From Yersinia intermedia (GTDB lineage: Bacteria > Pseudomonadota > Gammaproteobacteria > Enterobacterales > Enterobacteriaceae): a DNA stretch of 64,000 bases. Below the pieces are notes generated by a model that worked only from the letters and a program-made list of their open reading frames with translations, was not told the DNA's origin and made no database searches. The stretch is taken from NCBI RefSeq assembly GCF_900635455.1, contig NZ_LR134116.1, forward strand, positions 1,798,001-1,862,000, read 5' to 3'. Position numbers and translations under genes: made by a program. Below, piece by piece: positions 17,204 through 29,040 of this stretch (position 1 is the stretch's first letter; the number at the start of each line of letters is the position of its first letter).

Positions 17204-18097
17204 ATGGAACAACTGAAAGCTGAATTAAGTGTGGTGCTAGGGGAGTCTATCACCCGCCTTGAACGTATCAGCGAGCAGCCCTATGCCCACCTGTATGCGA
17301 TGTATAACCAGCAGGGGCAGGCTATCCCGTTGTTGGCGAAGAGCTATGTTTGTCAGGGCATTGCACAACAAGAAGCCTATAAACTGTCCATGCTGGCTAG
17401 AGAAGGTGATATCCGCGTACCGACTGTGTACGGGCTGGTGATGACCCATCAATCCCCGTATAAAGAAATTCTGTTGATGGAGCGCTTACGTGGCGTTTCG
17501 GTGGAAGCACCCACTCGGACGGGGGAGCGCTGGGATGCTTTGATGGATCAGATAGTTGAAGGTGTGCTGGCCTGGCATCGTATTGATAGCCATGGTTGTG
17601 TGGGCAATGTTGATAGCACTCAGGAAAATGATTGGTTCAGTTGGTATCAGCAGCGCGTCGAAGTGCTGTGGGTCACACTGTCTAATATGAATTCACCGGT
17701 CATGACATTGGAAGATCGCGCGGTACTTTACCGTGCAAAGGCATCATTAACGGCACTTTTTACCGATTTCGATGATAGCTCAGTGCTGGTACACGGTAAT
17801 TTAACTCTGCGCAGTATGCTAAAGGATGCGCGCAGCGACCAGTTGTTGGCGATGCTTAATCCTGGCCCGATGTTGTGGGCACCACGGGAGTATGACTTGT
17901 TCCGTCTCAGCGAAGAGGGTATGCCGAGCCAGTTATTCTACCGTTATCTCAATAAAGCACCGGTTTCTGAATCCTTTGTTGCTCGCCGTTGGCTCTATAC
18001 CCTATGGGAGTTGGTGGCCCGCTTTATTCATACCGGGAGTTTGGATCGCTTGTTGTTTGATAATGCCGCCAGGCAACTTCTCCCTTGGCTAGATTAA
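17204..18097 (+). CDS. ycbJ: YcbJ, aminoglycoside-phosphotransferase-fold protein
   Basis: A 297-residue protein, the same length as E. coli YcbJ, starting MEQLKAELSVVLGESITRLE. It belongs to the kinase-like APH fold. ILLMERLRGVSVEAP (about 99-113) resembles the hinge region and SVLVHGNLTLRSML (about 200-213) the catalytic loop, with Asn where a catalytic Asp is usual (HGN rather than HGD), so phosphotransfer activity is doubtful. The biological role is unknown to me. The start at 17204 follows the E. coli N-terminus; the upstream in-frame ATG at 17165 is less likely. An ERIC-like repeat follows. Confidence 0.88.
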   Translation: MEQLKAELSVVLGESITRLERISEQPYAHLYAMYNQQGQAIPLLAKSYVCQGIAQQEAYKLSMLAREGDIRVPTVYGLVMTHQSPYKEILLMERLRGVSVEAPTRTGERWDALMDQIVEGVLAWHRIDSHGCVGNVDSTQENDWFSWYQQRVEVLWVTLSNMNSPVMTLEDRAVLYRAKASLTALFTDFDDSSVLVHGNLTLRSMLKDARSDQLLAMLNPGPMLWAPREYDLFRLSEEGMPSQLFYRYLNKAPVSESFVARRWLYTLWELVARFIHTGSLDRLLFDNAARQLLPWLD

Positions 18098-18099
18098 TA

Positions 18100-18240
18100 G
18101 CCTTCATCTTTCAAGTTGCAGGTGTGTTGGCTGCGCTCAATAAGCCGAATCACTTACTGGTCTTGACCTTAAAAAATAAGTAAGCTCATCGGGATTTTTT
18201 CCCTTGCCGCCTTCCTGCATCTCGAAATCTATTGGATATT
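18100..18240 (-). repeat. Diverged ERIC element after ycbJ
   Basis: An inverted-orientation ERIC-like repeat, starting three bases after the ycbJ stop. Recognisable parts are TTTCAAGTTGCAGGTGTGTT, GGCTGCGCTCAATAAGCCGA, CACTTACTGG, AAGTAAGCTCATCGGGA and CTTGCCGCCTTCCTGCA. The core is interrupted by an extra TCTTGACCTTAAAAA stretch. Both arms remain. Boundaries are approximate. Confidence 0.8.
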
Positions 18241-18271
18241 GGCGGGTGACAATGAGTTATTAACAGCAAAA

Positions 18272-19039
18272 TTATTCATCCTTGCTATCCCCGCTTAATT
18301 TTTGCCACAACAGCCCCAATGTTTCATACCATGCGCGCTCAGCGTGGCCTAACCAGGCTGCCGCTGGAATAGCGCGCTCCCAGCTATGTAATGGTGTGGT
18401 AATGGCTAGCTGATTAGCCGGCGCGGGGATAGGATGTAACCCAATGGCGGTAAAGAATTTAATCGCTCGGGGTAGATGGTTTGCCGAGGTGACCAGCAGA
18501 AAGGGTTTATCCCCCACCAGAGCAGCCACCGCAGCGGCTTCTTCAACGGTATCTTTCGGTTGTTCCAACGCAATAATATCCGCCACCGGAACACCTAAGC
18601 TTTCTGCCACCTGTGCTGCTGTTGCTGCACTGCTTTGTTTGTTTGGCCCCGCACTGCCGGTAAAGACCATTTTTGCACTAGGATGTGCGCGATATAACCT
18701 GACACCCTCGGTGACCCTTGGCAGGCTATTTGCGAATAAATTGGCGCTTGGTGCCCAATTCGGATTAAACGTGTAGCCGCCGCCAAGCACAACAATGTAA
18801 TCTACCGGGTCGTTTCCCTGATAAGTCGCGTAGGGCTTTTCGAGTGGCAATAGCAGGCGGTCAGCGACAGGTTGCAGGCTAATAAGCAATAATACCAGCC
18901 AACTTAACGCAAAAAGCGTTTTGCCACTTTTCTGCCAGCGGGTAAACCACAATAAGATTAATGCCAACCCCATGATGATGAGCAGCAAAGGCAGTGGCAT
19001 TAATAAGCCGCCAACAAATTTTTTTAAGGTGAAAAGCAT
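18272..19039 (-). CDS. elyC: ElyC, envelope biogenesis factor (DUF218)
   Basis: Inner-membrane protein required in E. coli for normal peptidoglycan assembly at low temperature. It has 255 residues. Two N-terminal transmembrane helices (about 10-30 and 40-57) are followed by the periplasmic DUF218 domain with DYIVVLGGGYTFNP (about 80-93), MVFTGSAG and LLVTSANHLPRAIKFF. The start MLFTLKKFVGGLLMPLP matches orthologues. It is divergent from cmoM, with an ERIC element in the 305-bp spacer. Confidence 0.93.
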   Translation of the reverse strand: MLFTLKKFVGGLLMPLPLLLIIMGLALILLWFTRWQKSGKTLFALSWLVLLLISLQPVADRLLLPLEKPYATYQGNDPVDYIVVLGGGYTFNPNWAPSANLFANSLPRVTEGVRLYRAHPSAKMVFTGSAGPNKQSSAATAAQVAESLGVPVADIIALEQPKDTVEEAAAVAALVGDKPFLLVTSANHLPRAIKFFTAIGLHPIPAPANQLAITTPLHSWERAIPAAAWLGHAERAWYETLGLLWQKLSGDSKDE

Positions 19040-19177
19040 AAATATAGGGACCTTTTGGCTGAAAAACCGGCATTTGGCGATGATTACAGGCCAAGAGGAT
19101 TTATTCTAAGTCAGGCTGTGCCAAAATAGCAGGTTGGTAGGCATTCTTTTTACTGTGGCTATTGATTTGCGAGTTTC

Positions 19178-19304
<127 letters not shown>

Positions 19305-19344
19305 CAAAGCCGTTAAATCAATAGTTATAGCGGAGCAGTTGTTC

Positions 19345-20130
19345 ATGCAGGATCGCAATTTCGATGATATTGCTGAGAAATTTTCCCGCAATATCTATGG
19401 TACGACGAAGGGAATGATTCGTCAGGCAGTGGTTTGGCAAGATATCACCGAGCTGTTAGCGCAGTTGCCGCCACGCCCGTTGCGGATTTTAGATGCGGGT
19501 GGGGGCGAAGGGCATATGGCTTGCCAACTGGCGGCATTAGGCCATCAGGTTCTATTATGTGACCTGTCAGCGGAGATGATCCAGCGTGCGAAAGCTGCGG
19601 CCTTGGAAAAAGGTGTGAGCCACAACATGCAATTTGTACAAAGTGCGGCTCAGGACATCACCCAACATTTAGAACAGCCGGTTGATCTGATATTGTTCCA
19701 TGCGGTTTTAGAATGGATTGCAGAACCCCAACACGTTCTGCAAGTACTCTTTAATGCGTTAGCCCCCGGTGGCGCGCTCTCATTGATGTTTTTCAATGCC
19801 AATGGGTTGGTGATGCGTAATGCGGTATTGGGTAACTTTCAGTTGGCGATACCGGGTGTAAAAAGGCGTAGGCAGCGTTCGCTGTCACCGCAATACCCTT
19901 TAGATCCACCAACGGTATATGGTTGGCTTGAGCAAATGGGTTTATCCATTAGCGGTAAGACGGGAGTACGGGTGTTTCACGATTACATGAAAAATAAACA
20001 GCAACAAGTTGATGAGTTTGCTGAATTATTGGCGCTGGAACAGCGCTATTGCCGGCAGGAGCCCTTTATCAGCCTGGGGCGCTACGTGCATGTCATGGCG
20101 TTTAAGCCGAATCTGAAGGACCCACTATGA
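19345..20130 (+). CDS. cmoM: tRNA 5-carboxymethoxyuridine methyltransferase
   Basis: SAM-dependent enzyme that methylates cmo5U34 to mcmo5U34 in some tRNAs (formerly SmtA). It has 261 residues, starting [20 protein letters not shown] as in E. coli; two codons further upstream (TTG at 19339) are unlikely to be used. The SAM motif [11 protein letters not shown] is at about residues 48-58, with [12 protein letters not shown] in the active-site region. It overlaps mukF by four bases (ATGA), forming the first gene of cmoM-mukF-mukE-mukB. Confidence 0.96.
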   Translation: MQDRNFDDIAEKFSRNIYGTTKGMIRQAVVWQDITELLAQLPPRPLRILDAGGGEGHMACQLAALGHQVLLCDLSAEMIQRAKAAALEKGVSHNMQFVQSAAQDITQHLEQPVDLILFHAVLEWIAEPQHVLQVLFNALAPGGALSLMFFNANGLVMRNAVLGNFQLAIPGVKRRRQRSLSPQYPLDPPTVYGWLEQMGLSISGKTGVRVFHDYMKNKQQQVDEFAELLALEQRYCRQEPFISLGRYVHVMAFKPNLKDPL

Positions 20131-21449
20131 GTGAATTTTCCCAGACAGTACCCGAACTGGTCGCCTGGGCGCGGAAAAATGACTTTTCAATTACTCTGCC
20201 AACGGATCGTCTGGCCTTTCTTTTAGCTATTGCCACGTTAAACGGCGAGCGGCTGGACGGCGAAATGAGTGAAGGGGAGCTAGTTGATGCATTTCGCCAC
20301 GTCTGCAAAGGTTTTGAACAGACCCATGAAACCGTGGCTGTGCGCGCCAATAACGCTATCAATGACATGGTACGCCAGCGGTTACTGAACCGCTTTACCA
20401 GTGAAATAGCCGATGGTAATGCCATTTATCGGCTGACTCCATTAGGCATTGGTATCACTGATTATTATATCCGTCAGCGTGAATTCTCCACCCTGCGCCT
20501 GTCAATGCAGTTATCGATTGTCGCGCAAGAGCTACAACGGGCGGCAGAAGCGGCAGAAGAGGGGGGGGATGAGTTCCACTGGCACCGTAATGTTTTTGCT
20601 CCGCTAAAATATTCAGTTGCTGAAATTTTTGACAGCATCGATATGACGCAACGCCTGATGGACGAACAGCAACATAGTGTGAAGGAAGATATTGCCGCAT
20701 TGCTAAATCAGGATTGGCGGGCGGCTATTGCCAGTTGTGAAATGCTGCTGTCAGAAACCTCCGGCACACTACGGGAATTACAAGATACGCTGGAAGCAGC
20801 AGGTGATAAGCTTCAGGCTAACCTGTTACGTATTCAAGAAGCCACTATCGGCAATGCAGGCCTGGATCTGGTGGATAAGTTGGTCTTTGATTTACAAAGT
20901 AAACTTGACCGCATTATCAGTTGGGGCCAGCAGGCGATTGACCTGTGGATCGGCTATGACCGGCATGTGCATAAGTTTATCCGTACTGCAATTGATATGG
21001 ATAAAAACCGTGTCTTCGCCCAACGCTTGCGCCAGTCAGTGCAGAATTATTTTGCTAGCCCATGGGTGCTCACCTATGCCAACGCGGATCGCTTGCTGGA
21101 TATGCGTGATGAAGAACTGGCGTTGCGCAGTGAAGAAGTTACCGGGGAGCTGCCACCGGATCTGGAATTTGAAGAATTTAATGAGATCCGTGAACAATTA
21201 GCCGCCCTGATTGAGCAAGCATTGCTGGTATACCAGCAGCAAAAAATGCCACTTAATCTGGGGGAAGTGATGCGCGACTACCTCGCGCAATATCCGCGTG
21301 CTCGTCATTTCGACGTGGCTCGTATCCTGGTCGACCAGGCAGTTCGCCTTGGTGTGGCCGAAGCCGATTTCTCAGGGTTACCAGCGGAATGGTTGGCAAT
21401 CAATGATTACGGAGCCAAGGTGCAGGCACATGTCATCAACAAATATTGA
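20127..21449 (+). CDS. mukF: Chromosome partition protein MukF (kleisin)
   Basis: Kleisin subunit bridging the MukB ATPase heads and binding MukE in the enterobacterial condensin. The 440-residue protein is equal in length to E. coli MukF and starts [20 protein letters not shown]. The order is: N-terminal winged-helix dimerisation domain, a helical middle, an acidic linker ([20 protein letters not shown], about 332-351) and a C-terminal winged helix ending [15 protein letters not shown]. It is coupled to cmoM (4-bp overlap) and overlaps mukE by 20 bp. Confidence 0.97.
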   Translation: MSEFSQTVPELVAWARKNDFSITLPTDRLAFLLAIATLNGERLDGEMSEGELVDAFRHVCKGFEQTHETVAVRANNAINDMVRQRLLNRFTSEIADGNAIYRLTPLGIGITDYYIRQREFSTLRLSMQLSIVAQELQRAAEAAEEGGDEFHWHRNVFAPLKYSVAEIFDSIDMTQRLMDEQQHSVKEDIAALLNQDWRAAIASCEMLLSETSGTLRELQDTLEAAGDKLQANLLRIQEATIGNAGLDLVDKLVFDLQSKLDRIISWGQQAIDLWIGYDRHVHKFIRTAIDMDKNRVFAQRLRQSVQNYFASPWVLTYANADRLLDMRDEELALRSEEVTGELPPDLEFEEFNEIREQLAALIEQALLVYQQQKMPLNLGEVMRDYLAQYPRARHFDVARILVDQAVRLGVAEADFSGLPAEWLAINDYGAKVQAHVINKY

Positions 21450-22158
21450 AGTAGTAATGCCCGTTAAACTGGCTCAGGCATTGGTCAATTCACTGTTTCC
21501 AGCGCTCGATAGCCAGTTACGTGCCGGTCGCCATATCGGGATTGATGAGCTGGATAACCATGCTTTCCTGATGGATTTTCAGGAACAACTGGAAGAGTTT
21601 TATACCCGCTATAACGTGGAATTAATCCGTGCACCGGAAGGTTTCTTCTATCTGCGCCCCCGTTCTACCACACTGATCCCACGCTCGGTGCTATCTGAGC
21701 TGGATATGATGGTTGGCAAGATCCTCTGTTATCTGTATCTCAGCCCGGAACGTTTGGCCCATGAAGGCATTTTCGCGCAGCACGAATTATACGAAGAGCT
21801 GCTAAGTCTGGCCGATGAGAGCAAATTGCTGAAGTTTGTTAACCAGCGCTCAACTGGGTCGGATTTGGATAAGCAGAAGTTGCAGGAAAAAGTACGAACG
21901 TCACTTAACCGGCTGCGTCGGTTGGGGATGATCTACTTTATGGGCAATGACAGCAGCAAGTTTCGTATCACTGAAGCGGTGTTCCGCTTTGGTGCTGATG
22001 TGCGTAGCGGAGATGACCCACGGGAAGCCCAGCTACGCATGATCCGTGATGGCGAAGCCATGGCGGTGGAAAACAGTCTGTCACTCCATGATGAAAGCGA
22101 TGAAACTGATATCACCATGGGTAATGCAGCGGACAGTGCAGAGGATGAACAGGAATGA
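21430..22158 (+). CDS. mukE: Chromosome partition protein MukE
   Basis: Winged-helix kite subunit of the MukBEF condensin. It has 242 residues starting [20 protein letters not shown], matching the E. coli N-terminus, so longer upstream extension inside mukF was rejected. Conserved segments are [38 protein letters not shown] and [20 protein letters not shown]. The acidic C-terminal tail is slightly longer than in E. coli. It overlaps mukF by 20 bp and mukB by 4 bp. Confidence 0.97.
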   Translation: MSSTNIEVVMPVKLAQALVNSLFPALDSQLRAGRHIGIDELDNHAFLMDFQEQLEEFYTRYNVELIRAPEGFFYLRPRSTTLIPRSVLSELDMMVGKILCYLYLSPERLAHEGIFAQHELYEELLSLADESKLLKFVNQRSTGSDLDKQKLQEKVRTSLNRLRRLGMIYFMGNDSSKFRITEAVFRFGADVRSGDDPREAQLRMIRDGEAMAVENSLSLHDESDETDITMGNAADSAEDEQE

Positions 22159-25100
22159 TTGAACGCGGTAAATTTCGCTCGCTGACCTTGGTTAACTGGA
22201 ATGGTTTTTTTGCCCGAACATTCGATCTTGATGAGCTGGTAACCACCTTATCTGGCGGCAATGGTGCGGGTAAATCCACCACTATGGCCGCTTTCGTCAC
22301 AGCACTGATTCCTGATCTGACACTGCTGCACTTTCGTAACACCACCGAAGCGGGTGCCACCAGCGGTTCCCGCGATAAAGGTTTGCACGGTAAATTGCGG
22401 GCTGGGGTCTGTTATTCAACACTGGATGTCGTCAACTCCCGCCACCAACGTGTGGTTGTCGGGGTGCGTTTGCAACAAGTGGCAGGGCGTGACCGCAAGG
22501 TTGATATTAAGCCGTTCACCATTCAAGGGCTGCCGACGGCTATCCAACCTACCCAGATCCTCACCGAGGTGGTGGGTGAGCGTCAGGCGCGCGTGCTGTC
22601 ATTACAAGAGCTGAAAGAGCGCGTCGAAGCGATGGAAGGGGTGCAGTTCAAGCAATTTAACTCCATCACTGACTACCACTCTCTAATGTTTGATTTGGGT
22701 GTGATTCCAAAGCGTTTACGCTCTTCTGCCGATCGCAGCAAATTTTACCGTTTGATTGAAGCATCGTTGTACGGCGGTATCTCCAGCGCGATTACCCGCT
22801 CACTGCGTGATTACTTATTGCCAGAAAACAGCGGTGTGCGGAAAGCCTTCCAGGATATGGAGGCTGCGTTGCGTGAAAACCGCATGACCCTTGAGGCTAT
22901 CCGTGTCACTCAATCTGATCGTGATCTGTTTAAGCATCTGATTTCAGAGGCAACGTCCTACGTTGCTGCTGACTATATGCGTCATGCCAATGAGCGGCGG
23001 ATCCATCTTGATGGCGCGTTGGTATTGCGCCGTGACTTGCTGACCAGCCGCAAGCAATTGGTGACTGAACAGTATCGTCATGTGGAAATGTCACGTGAAT
23101 TAGCCGAGCAAAGCGGTGCGGAATCGGACCTGGAAACCGATTATCAGGCGGCCAGTGACCACCTGAGTCTGGTGCAGACCGCCATGCGCCAGCAGGAAAA
23201 GATCGAGCGCTATCAGAGTGATCTGGAAGAGTTGACTTACCGGCTGGAAGAGCAAAATGAAGTTGTCGCCGAGGCCAGCGAACAGCAGGCCGATAACGAA
23301 GCCCGCGCTGAAGCTGCTGAGTTGGAGGTGGACGAACTGAAAAGTCAGTTGGCCGATTACCAGCAAGCGCTGGACGTTCAGCAAACCCGTGCTATCCAAT
23401 ATCAGCAAGCTTTACAGGCTTTAGAACGTGCGCGCGCATTGTGCCAATTGCCAGAATTAACCGCTGATAATGCCGAAGAGTGGCTAGAAACCTTCCATGC
23501 CAAAGAGCAGGAAGCGACCGAATCTTTATTACAACTCGAGCAGAAATTGAGCGTTGCGGATGCCGCGCACAGCCAATTTGAGCAGGCTTACCAGCTAGTG
23601 GTGGCTATCGCCGGTCAGGTCAGTCGCAGTGAAGCCTGGCAAGCAGCGCGTGAGTTGCTGCGTGACTGGCCGTCTCAGCAACATTTGGCTGAACGTGTGC
23701 AACCATTGCGGATGCGCTTGTCAGAGCTGGAACAGCGTTTACGCGCTCAGCAAGACGCAGAACGCTTGTTGCACGAGTTCTGCAAACGCCAGGGGCAAGT
23801 ATACCAGCCGGAGGAGCTGGAAGAGTTGCAGCGTGAGCTAGAGTCACAGGTTGAAGAACTTTCTCTCAACGTCAGTGATGCGGGTGAACGGCGCATGGAA
23901 ATGCGGCAGGAACTTGAGCAAATTAAGCTCAAAATTCAGCAACTGACGGCGCGTGCCCCCGTCTGGTTAGCAGCACAAGATGCCCTGAGCCAACTCAGCG
24001 AGCAGAGCGGTGAGGCGCTGGAAGATAGCCGTCAAGTGACCGAACACATGCAGCAACTGCTGGAGCGTGAGCGTGAGACCACGGTGGAGCGCGATGAAGT
24101 CGCCGCAACCAAACGTGCTGTTGATGCGCAGATTGAGCGGTTAAGTCAGCCAAGTGGTGCTGAAGATGCGCGGATGATCGCTCTGGCTGAGCGCTTCGGT
24201 GGTGTGCTGTTATCTGAGATTTATGACGATGTGACTCTTGATGATGCGCCATACTTCTCCGCGCTGTATGGCCCGTCTCGCCACGGTATTGTGGTGCCGG
24301 ATTTGTCATTGGTACGCGACCAATTGGCAGGGCTGGAAGATTGCCCGGAAGATTTGTATCTCATCGAAGGGGATCCGCAGTCATTTGATGACAGTGTCTT
24401 TGCTGTCGAAGAACTTGAAAAAGCGGTGGTGGTGAAAATTGCCGATCGCCAGTGGCGTTACTCCCGTTATCCAGAACTGCCGCTGTTTGGCCGCGCTGCC
24501 CGTGAGAACCGGCTGGAAGCGCTGTATCAAGAACGTGATAGCCTGGCTGAGCGCTATGCTACGTTGTCATTTGACGTGCAAAAAACGCAACGCTTGCACC
24601 AGGCATTCAGCCGTTTTATCGGTTCTCATCTGGCCGTGGCATTTGATGCAGATCCTGAAGCTGAAATTCGTTTACTCAATACCCGTCGTGGTGAAATAGA
24701 GCGTGCGCTGAGTGCACACGAAGAGCAAAACCAGCAACAGCGCCAGCAATTTGAACAGGCGAAAGAGGGGATTTCTGCTCTTAACCGCTTGATCCCACTT
24801 ATTTCATTGCTACTTGATGATACGCTGACTGACCGTGTCGAAGAGATAACTGAAGAATCGGCGCAAGCACAAGAGGCGGCTCGCCATATTCAGAAACATG
24901 GCGCTTCCCTGACTAAACTTGAACCGCTGTTAGCGGTACTACAAAGTGACCCGCAACAACACGAACAGTTGCAGGAAAACTATGTATTGGCGCAAAACAG
25001 CCAGCGTCAGGCTAAACAACAAGCTTTCGCACTGACTGAAGTTGTTCAACGTCGTGCGCACTTTAGCTATACCGATTCTGCGGGCATGTTGACGGAGAAC

Positions 25101-26612
25101 TCTGATCTCAACGACAAACTGCGCCAGCGTTTGGAGCAAGCTGAAGCGGAACGCACGCGTGCTCGTGAGCAATTACGGCAGTATCAAGCGCAGTTTACCC
25201 AATACAATCAGGTGTTAGCGTCGTTAAAAAGTTCTTATGACGCCAAGCGCGACATGCTGAAAGAGTTAAGCCAGGAACTGGTGGATATCGGTGTTCAGGC
25301 TGATGCTAATGCAGAAGCCCGCGCGCGTACCCGCCGTGACGAATTGCATGCGGCATTGAGTGCTAACCGTTTACGCCGCAATCAGTTGGAAAAACAGCTA
25401 ACTTTCTGTGAAGCTGAGATGGATAGCCTACAGAAGAAACTGCGCAAGCTGGAACGAGATTACCATCAGATCCGTGAACAAGTCGTCAATGCCAAAGCGG
25501 GTTGGTGTGCGGTAATGCGGATGGTGAAAGATAACGGCGTTGAGCGCCGTTTGCATCGCCGTGAACTGGCTTATATGGACGGTGACGAGCTGCGTTCAAT
25601 GTCAGATAAAGCCTTGGGCGCATTGCGTCTGGCGGTGGCTGATAACGAACATCTGCGCGATGTGCTACGTTTATCTGAAGATCCGAAACGGCCTGAGCGT
25701 AAGATTCAGTTCTATATCGCGGTCTACCAGCATCTGCGTGAGCGTATTCGTCAGGATATTATTCGCACTGATGATCCGGTTGAAGCCATTGAACAGATGG
25801 AGATTGAACTGGGCCGTTTGACCGAAGAATTAACCGCTCGTGAACAGAAGCTGGCGATCAGTTCCAAAAGTGTATCGAATATTATCCGTAAAACTATTCA
25901 GCGCGAACAGAACCGCATCCGTATGCTGAATCAGGGCTTGCAAGCGGTGTCATTTGGTCAGGTCAAGAGCGTTCGACTGAATGTGAATGTGCGTGAAGCT
26001 CACGCGACCTTGCTCGATGTGCTATCCGAGCAGCAGGAACAGCATCAGGATCTGTTTAATAGCAATCGTCTGACCTTCTCTGAAGCATTGGCGAAACTCT
26101 ACCAGCGGTTGAACCCACAAATGGATATGGGGCAGCGCCTGCCGCAGACTATCGGTGAAGAACTGCTTGATTACCGTAACTATCTGGAACTGGAAGTCGA
26201 AGTTTATCGCGGTTCAGATGGCTGGCTGCGGGCAGAAAGCGGCGCGTTGTCAACCGGTGAGGCTATCGGTACGGGTATGTCGATACTGGTCATGGTGGTA
26301 CAGAGCTGGGAAGAAGAGTCGCGTCGTCTGCGCGGCAAAGATATTTCTCCTTGCCGTTTGCTGTTCCTTGATGAAGCGGCGCGTTTGGATGCTAAATCTA
26401 TCGCGACATTATTTGAACTGTGCGAGCGGCTGGAAATGCAATTAATAATTGCAGCGCCAGAAAATATTAGTCCAGAAAAAGGGACTACGTATAAATTGGT
26501 ACGAAAAGTCTTCCAAAATCATGAGCATGTACATGTGGTTGGCTTACGTGGCTTTGCCAATGAAATACCTACATTGCCACCGATACCTGCCGAGATACAA
26601 CCCGGTGGCTAA
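22155..26612 (+). CDS. mukB: Chromosome partition protein MukB (SMC-like ATPase)
   Basis: SMC-type condensin ATPase that organises the chromosome and interacts with topoisomerase IV. It has 1485 residues, essentially the E. coli length. Walker A GGNGAGKS is at residues 34-41. Long coiled coils are rich in Glu, Gln, Arg and Leu (about 300-650 and 800-1200). They flank a hinge with [20 protein letters not shown] and [18 protein letters not shown]. The C-terminal head has signature [15 protein letters not shown] and Walker [14 protein letters not shown]. It is the last gene of the operon; a terminator follows. MatP is encoded in the same window and in E. coli displaces MukBEF from Ter. Confidence 0.98.
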   Translation: MIERGKFRSLTLVNWNGFFARTFDLDELVTTLSGGNGAGKSTTMAAFVTALIPDLTLLHFRNTTEAGATSGSRDKGLHGKLRAGVCYSTLDVVNSRHQRVVVGVRLQQVAGRDRKVDIKPFTIQGLPTAIQPTQILTEVVGERQARVLSLQELKERVEAMEGVQFKQFNSITDYHSLMFDLGVIPKRLRSSADRSKFYRLIEASLYGGISSAITRSLRDYLLPENSGVRKAFQDMEAALRENRMTLEAIRVTQSDRDLFKHLISEATSYVAADYMRHANERRIHLDGALVLRRDLLTSRKQLVTEQYRHVEMSRELAEQSGAESDLETDYQAASDHLSLVQTAMRQQEKIERYQSDLEELTYRLEEQNEVVAEASEQQADNEARAEAAELEVDELKSQLADYQQALDVQQTRAIQYQQALQALERARALCQLPELTADNAEEWLETFHAKEQEATESLLQLEQKLSVADAAHSQFEQAYQLVVAIAGQVSRSEAWQAARELLRDWPSQQHLAERVQPLRMRLSELEQRLRAQQDAERLLHEFCKRQGQVYQPEELEELQRELESQVEELSLNVSDAGERRMEMRQELEQIKLKIQQLTARAPVWLAAQDALSQLSEQSGEALEDSRQVTEHMQQLLERERETTVERDEVAATKRAVDAQIERLSQPSGAEDARMIALAERFGGVLLSEIYDDVTLDDAPYFSALYGPSRHGIVVPDLSLVRDQLAGLEDCPEDLYLIEGDPQSFDDSVFAVEELEKAVVVKIADRQWRYSRYPELPLFGRAARENRLEALYQERDSLAERYATLSFDVQKTQRLHQAFSRFIGSHLAVAFDADPEAEIRLLNTRRGEIERALSAHEEQNQQQRQQFEQAKEGISALNRLIPLISLLLDDTLTDRVEEITEESAQAQEAARHIQKHGASLTKLEPLLAVLQSDPQQHEQLQENYVLAQNSQRQAKQQAFALTEVVQRRAHFSYTDSAGMLTENSDLNDKLRQRLEQAEAERTRAREQLRQYQAQFTQYNQVLASLKSSYDAKRDMLKELSQELVDIGVQADANAEARARTRRDELHAALSANRLRRNQLEKQLTFCEAEMDSLQKKLRKLERDYHQIREQVVNAKAGWCAVMRMVKDNGVERRLHRRELAYMDGDELRSMSDKALGALRLAVADNEHLRDVLRLSEDPKRPERKIQFYIAVYQHLRERIRQDIIRTDDPVEAIEQMEIELGRLTEELTAREQKLAISSKSVSNIIRKTIQREQNRIRMLNQGLQAVSFGQVKSVRLNVNVREAHATLLDVLSEQQEQHQDLFNSNRLTFSEALAKLYQRLNPQMDMGQRLPQTIGEELLDYRNYLELEVEVYRGSDGWLRAESGALSTGEAIGTGMSILVMVVQSWEEESRRLRGKDISPCRLLFLDEAARLDAKSIATLFELCERLEMQLIIAAPENISPEKGTTYKLVRKVFQNHEHVHVVGLRGFANEIPTLPPIPAEIQPGG

Positions 26613-26651
26613 TTGTTGCTCAGAAAGAAGGCAACAATAATAAACCCCATT

Positions 26652-26680
26652 AAATGGCCGCTAACAAGCGGTCATTTTTA
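26652..26680 (+). terminator. Terminator of the muk operon
   Basis: The stem AAATGGCCGCT-AACA-AGCGGTCATTT (with a G-T pair) is followed by TTATTT, 40 bp after mukB. The rest of the 345-bp space to ldtD (26681-26957) is AT-rich at first and holds only a possible 14-codon leader frame overlapping the ldtD start. Confidence 0.85.
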
Positions 26681-26957
26681 TTTCTCCCACATCTTAGGGT
26701 TATATTTTATAACCGCAGGAAATCTGTTAGCGTAACGTGATGGTTAAATTTTATCGTTGACCACGCAATGGGCATTTCTGTTTGTATAATAATGATGAAA
26801 ACCCGAAACTATTGAAGTTGTAGCCAACGAGCAAATCTCGTTGAACTGATCGACGCTCAGGGATTCGGGTGCCAGAGCAGCAACAAAGCTGCGACTTCAA
26901 GGAAGAAGGGTAACGACAGACTATGACGTACTTAGATAAGCAGACCGGGGGCATAGA

Positions 26958-28835
26958 ATGTCGATAGGGAAACGAAATCCGCAACGCACATTAGCGTTAT
27001 ACTGCGCTTTAATTTATAGTCTGATGCCAATATTTACCGCATCAGCCACGGCACCTGTGATGCCGCTAGACTCCTCCTCAGCCCTGCCGGCAAATGGTGC
27101 GACCATGTCGGTTGCACAAAGCCGTTCGCAACTATTGTCAGTGCTACCTAAAACGGTGACACCTTTCTATACTTCTGAACTGGCGTTGCTTTATGCCGCT
27201 AACCGTATGCAGCCTATGTGGCAAGATAGGGCTGCGGTGCAGCATTTTCAGCAGCAATTAGCCGAAGTGGCACTCTCTGGTATCCAGCCGCAATTTATGC
27301 AGTGGGTAAAATGGCTCAGTGATCCTGACATTACCGGTCAAGCCCGTGATGTTGTTTTATCAGATGCCATGTTGGGATATTTGCACTTTATCTCAGGTGT
27401 TGGTGCGAACGGCAGTGTCTGGTTATACAGCAATGTGCCCTACAAGATGGCGATGCCACCGGCGACAATTTTAAATCGTTGGCAACAAGCGGTGCGTGAA
27501 GGCACCACCGCACCCTATCTGGCATCGCTGGCTCCTCAGCATCCTCAATACGACAAAATGCATCAGGCATTGAAACTGATGCTGGCAGACCGACAACCCT
27601 GGCCACAGATGTCCAATGGCCCCAGCCTGCGCCCAGGCCAGTTAAGTGATGATATTCCCGCTCTGCGGAAGATTCTCGACAGAACCGGCATGCTACATCC
27701 TGTCGCATCACAACCAGCAAAAGCGCCAGAAGTAATTCCGGTGGATAACCCCTCGGTGGCCGTGGTCAATGATGACCTCTCGGTCGATGAAGAGAAGAGC
27801 CGTGCCTTGGCTCACAGTCTGGTGGTTAGCCCTTCAGCAGCACCCGTGGCAGACGCCTCTGTTGCTGGTGCTACCGGCGATGTCGCTGCACCGTCATCAG
27901 CACCGCTTACCGTGACCATAACCGACAATATTTACACGCCGGAGCTGGTGGAAGCCGTTAAACGTTTTCAACAGTGGCATGGGCTAAGTGATGATGGCGT
28001 TATTGGTGTCCGAACGCGTGAATGGCTGAATGTCTCACCACAAACGCGGGCAACATTATTGGCATTGAATATTCAGCGTTTACGTATTTTGCCGGGGCGA
28101 GTTGATAACGGCATTATGGTTAACATCCCAAACTATTCGCTTAATTATTATAAGAATGGTGCTGAGGTTCTCTCATCCCGGGTGATTGTTGGCCGTCCAA
28201 GCCGCAAGACACCGCTGATGAGCAGTGCGTTAAATAATGTGGTTGTCAATCCACCGTGGAATGTACCAACGTCTTTGGTGCGCCAAGATATTGTGCCCAA
28301 AGCACGCTATGACGCCGGTTATTTCCAGCGCCATGGTTATACCGTACTGTCAGGCTGGAGTAATGAGGCTGAAGTCGTTGATCCATCAATGATCGATTGG
28401 AGCATGATTTCACCTAATAACTTCCCGTATCGCTTGCGTCAGGCACCAGGTGCCAGCAACTCATTAGGGCGCTTCAAATTCAATATGCCAAGCTCTGACG
28501 CTATCTATTTACATGACACGCCAAACCATGGCCTGTTCCAGAAAGATATCCGTGCACTTAGCTCCGGCTGTGTCCGCGTCAATAAAGCCTCGGATCTGGC
28601 AAATATGTTATTACAAGATGCAGGCTGGAATGATGCGCGGGTTTCCTCAACGTTAAAACAAGGCGATACCACGTACGTGAATATTCGCCAACGTGTCCCG
28701 GTGCAGTTGTATTACCTGACAGCATGGGTGGCGGATGACGGTAAGCCACAATTTAGAACAGATATTTACAATTATGATAAGACGGTGAGATCCGGTGCAC
28801 AAATCTCACCTCAGGCTGAACTTTTACTGCAATAA
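26958..28835 (+). CDS. ldtD: L,D-transpeptidase LdtD (YcbB)
   Basis: Periplasmic enzyme forming 3-3 (mDap-mDap) peptidoglycan crosslinks; in E. coli it supports beta-lactam resistance and envelope stress survival. The 625-residue protein has an N-terminal signal/anchor (RTLALYCALIYSLMPIFTA, about 10-28), a scaffold region and a peptidoglycan-binding motif (LVEAVKRFQQWHGLSDDGVI, about 331-350). The YkuD catalytic domain has AIYLHDTPNHGLF and ALSSGCVRVNKASD, catalytic Cys at 538. A Ser/Ala/Pro/Val-rich linker near 255-320 is longer and more divergent than in E. coli. A GGGGG ribosome-binding sequence lies 6 bases before the ATG. Confidence 0.96.
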   Translation: MSIGKRNPQRTLALYCALIYSLMPIFTASATAPVMPLDSSSALPANGATMSVAQSRSQLLSVLPKTVTPFYTSELALLYAANRMQPMWQDRAAVQHFQQQLAEVALSGIQPQFMQWVKWLSDPDITGQARDVVLSDAMLGYLHFISGVGANGSVWLYSNVPYKMAMPPATILNRWQQAVREGTTAPYLASLAPQHPQYDKMHQALKLMLADRQPWPQMSNGPSLRPGQLSDDIPALRKILDRTGMLHPVASQPAKAPEVIPVDNPSVAVVNDDLSVDEEKSRALAHSLVVSPSAAPVADASVAGATGDVAAPSSAPLTVTITDNIYTPELVEAVKRFQQWHGLSDDGVIGVRTREWLNVSPQTRATLLALNIQRLRILPGRVDNGIMVNIPNYSLNYYKNGAEVLSSRVIVGRPSRKTPLMSSALNNVVVNPPWNVPTSLVRQDIVPKARYDAGYFQRHGYTVLSGWSNEAEVVDPSMIDWSMISPNNFPYRLRQAPGASNSLGRFKFNMPSSDAIYLHDTPNHGLFQKDIRALSSGCVRVNKASDLANMLLQDAGWNDARVSSTLKQGDTTYVNIRQRVPVQLYYLTAWVADDGKPQFRTDIYNYDKTVRSGAQISPQAELLLQ

Positions 28836-29040
28836 ATGCAGTAAAACTCAATAACTAATGGTCTTAATATCGGGTTGTCATAGGGGGCCCTAGATTGGGG
28901 TTCTCTATAACCGAACTTAAACGTACAGCGAGTGCGTGCCGAATGCGGGTTGACTGGTTTTCCGTAGGCGGTTATGGTTCGGGACGGCACATTTGGTTAG
29001 TGCTTTCTTTTGACATTCTTGCCGGGTATTAACAGAGATC

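Noticed and set aside
28836..29040. Possible riboswitch or small RNA in the ldtD-mepK spacer
   Set aside because: Some complementary segments (CCGAAC/GTTCGG, GTGCC/GGCAC) exist but they cross each other and no recognisable RNA family or terminator is seen.
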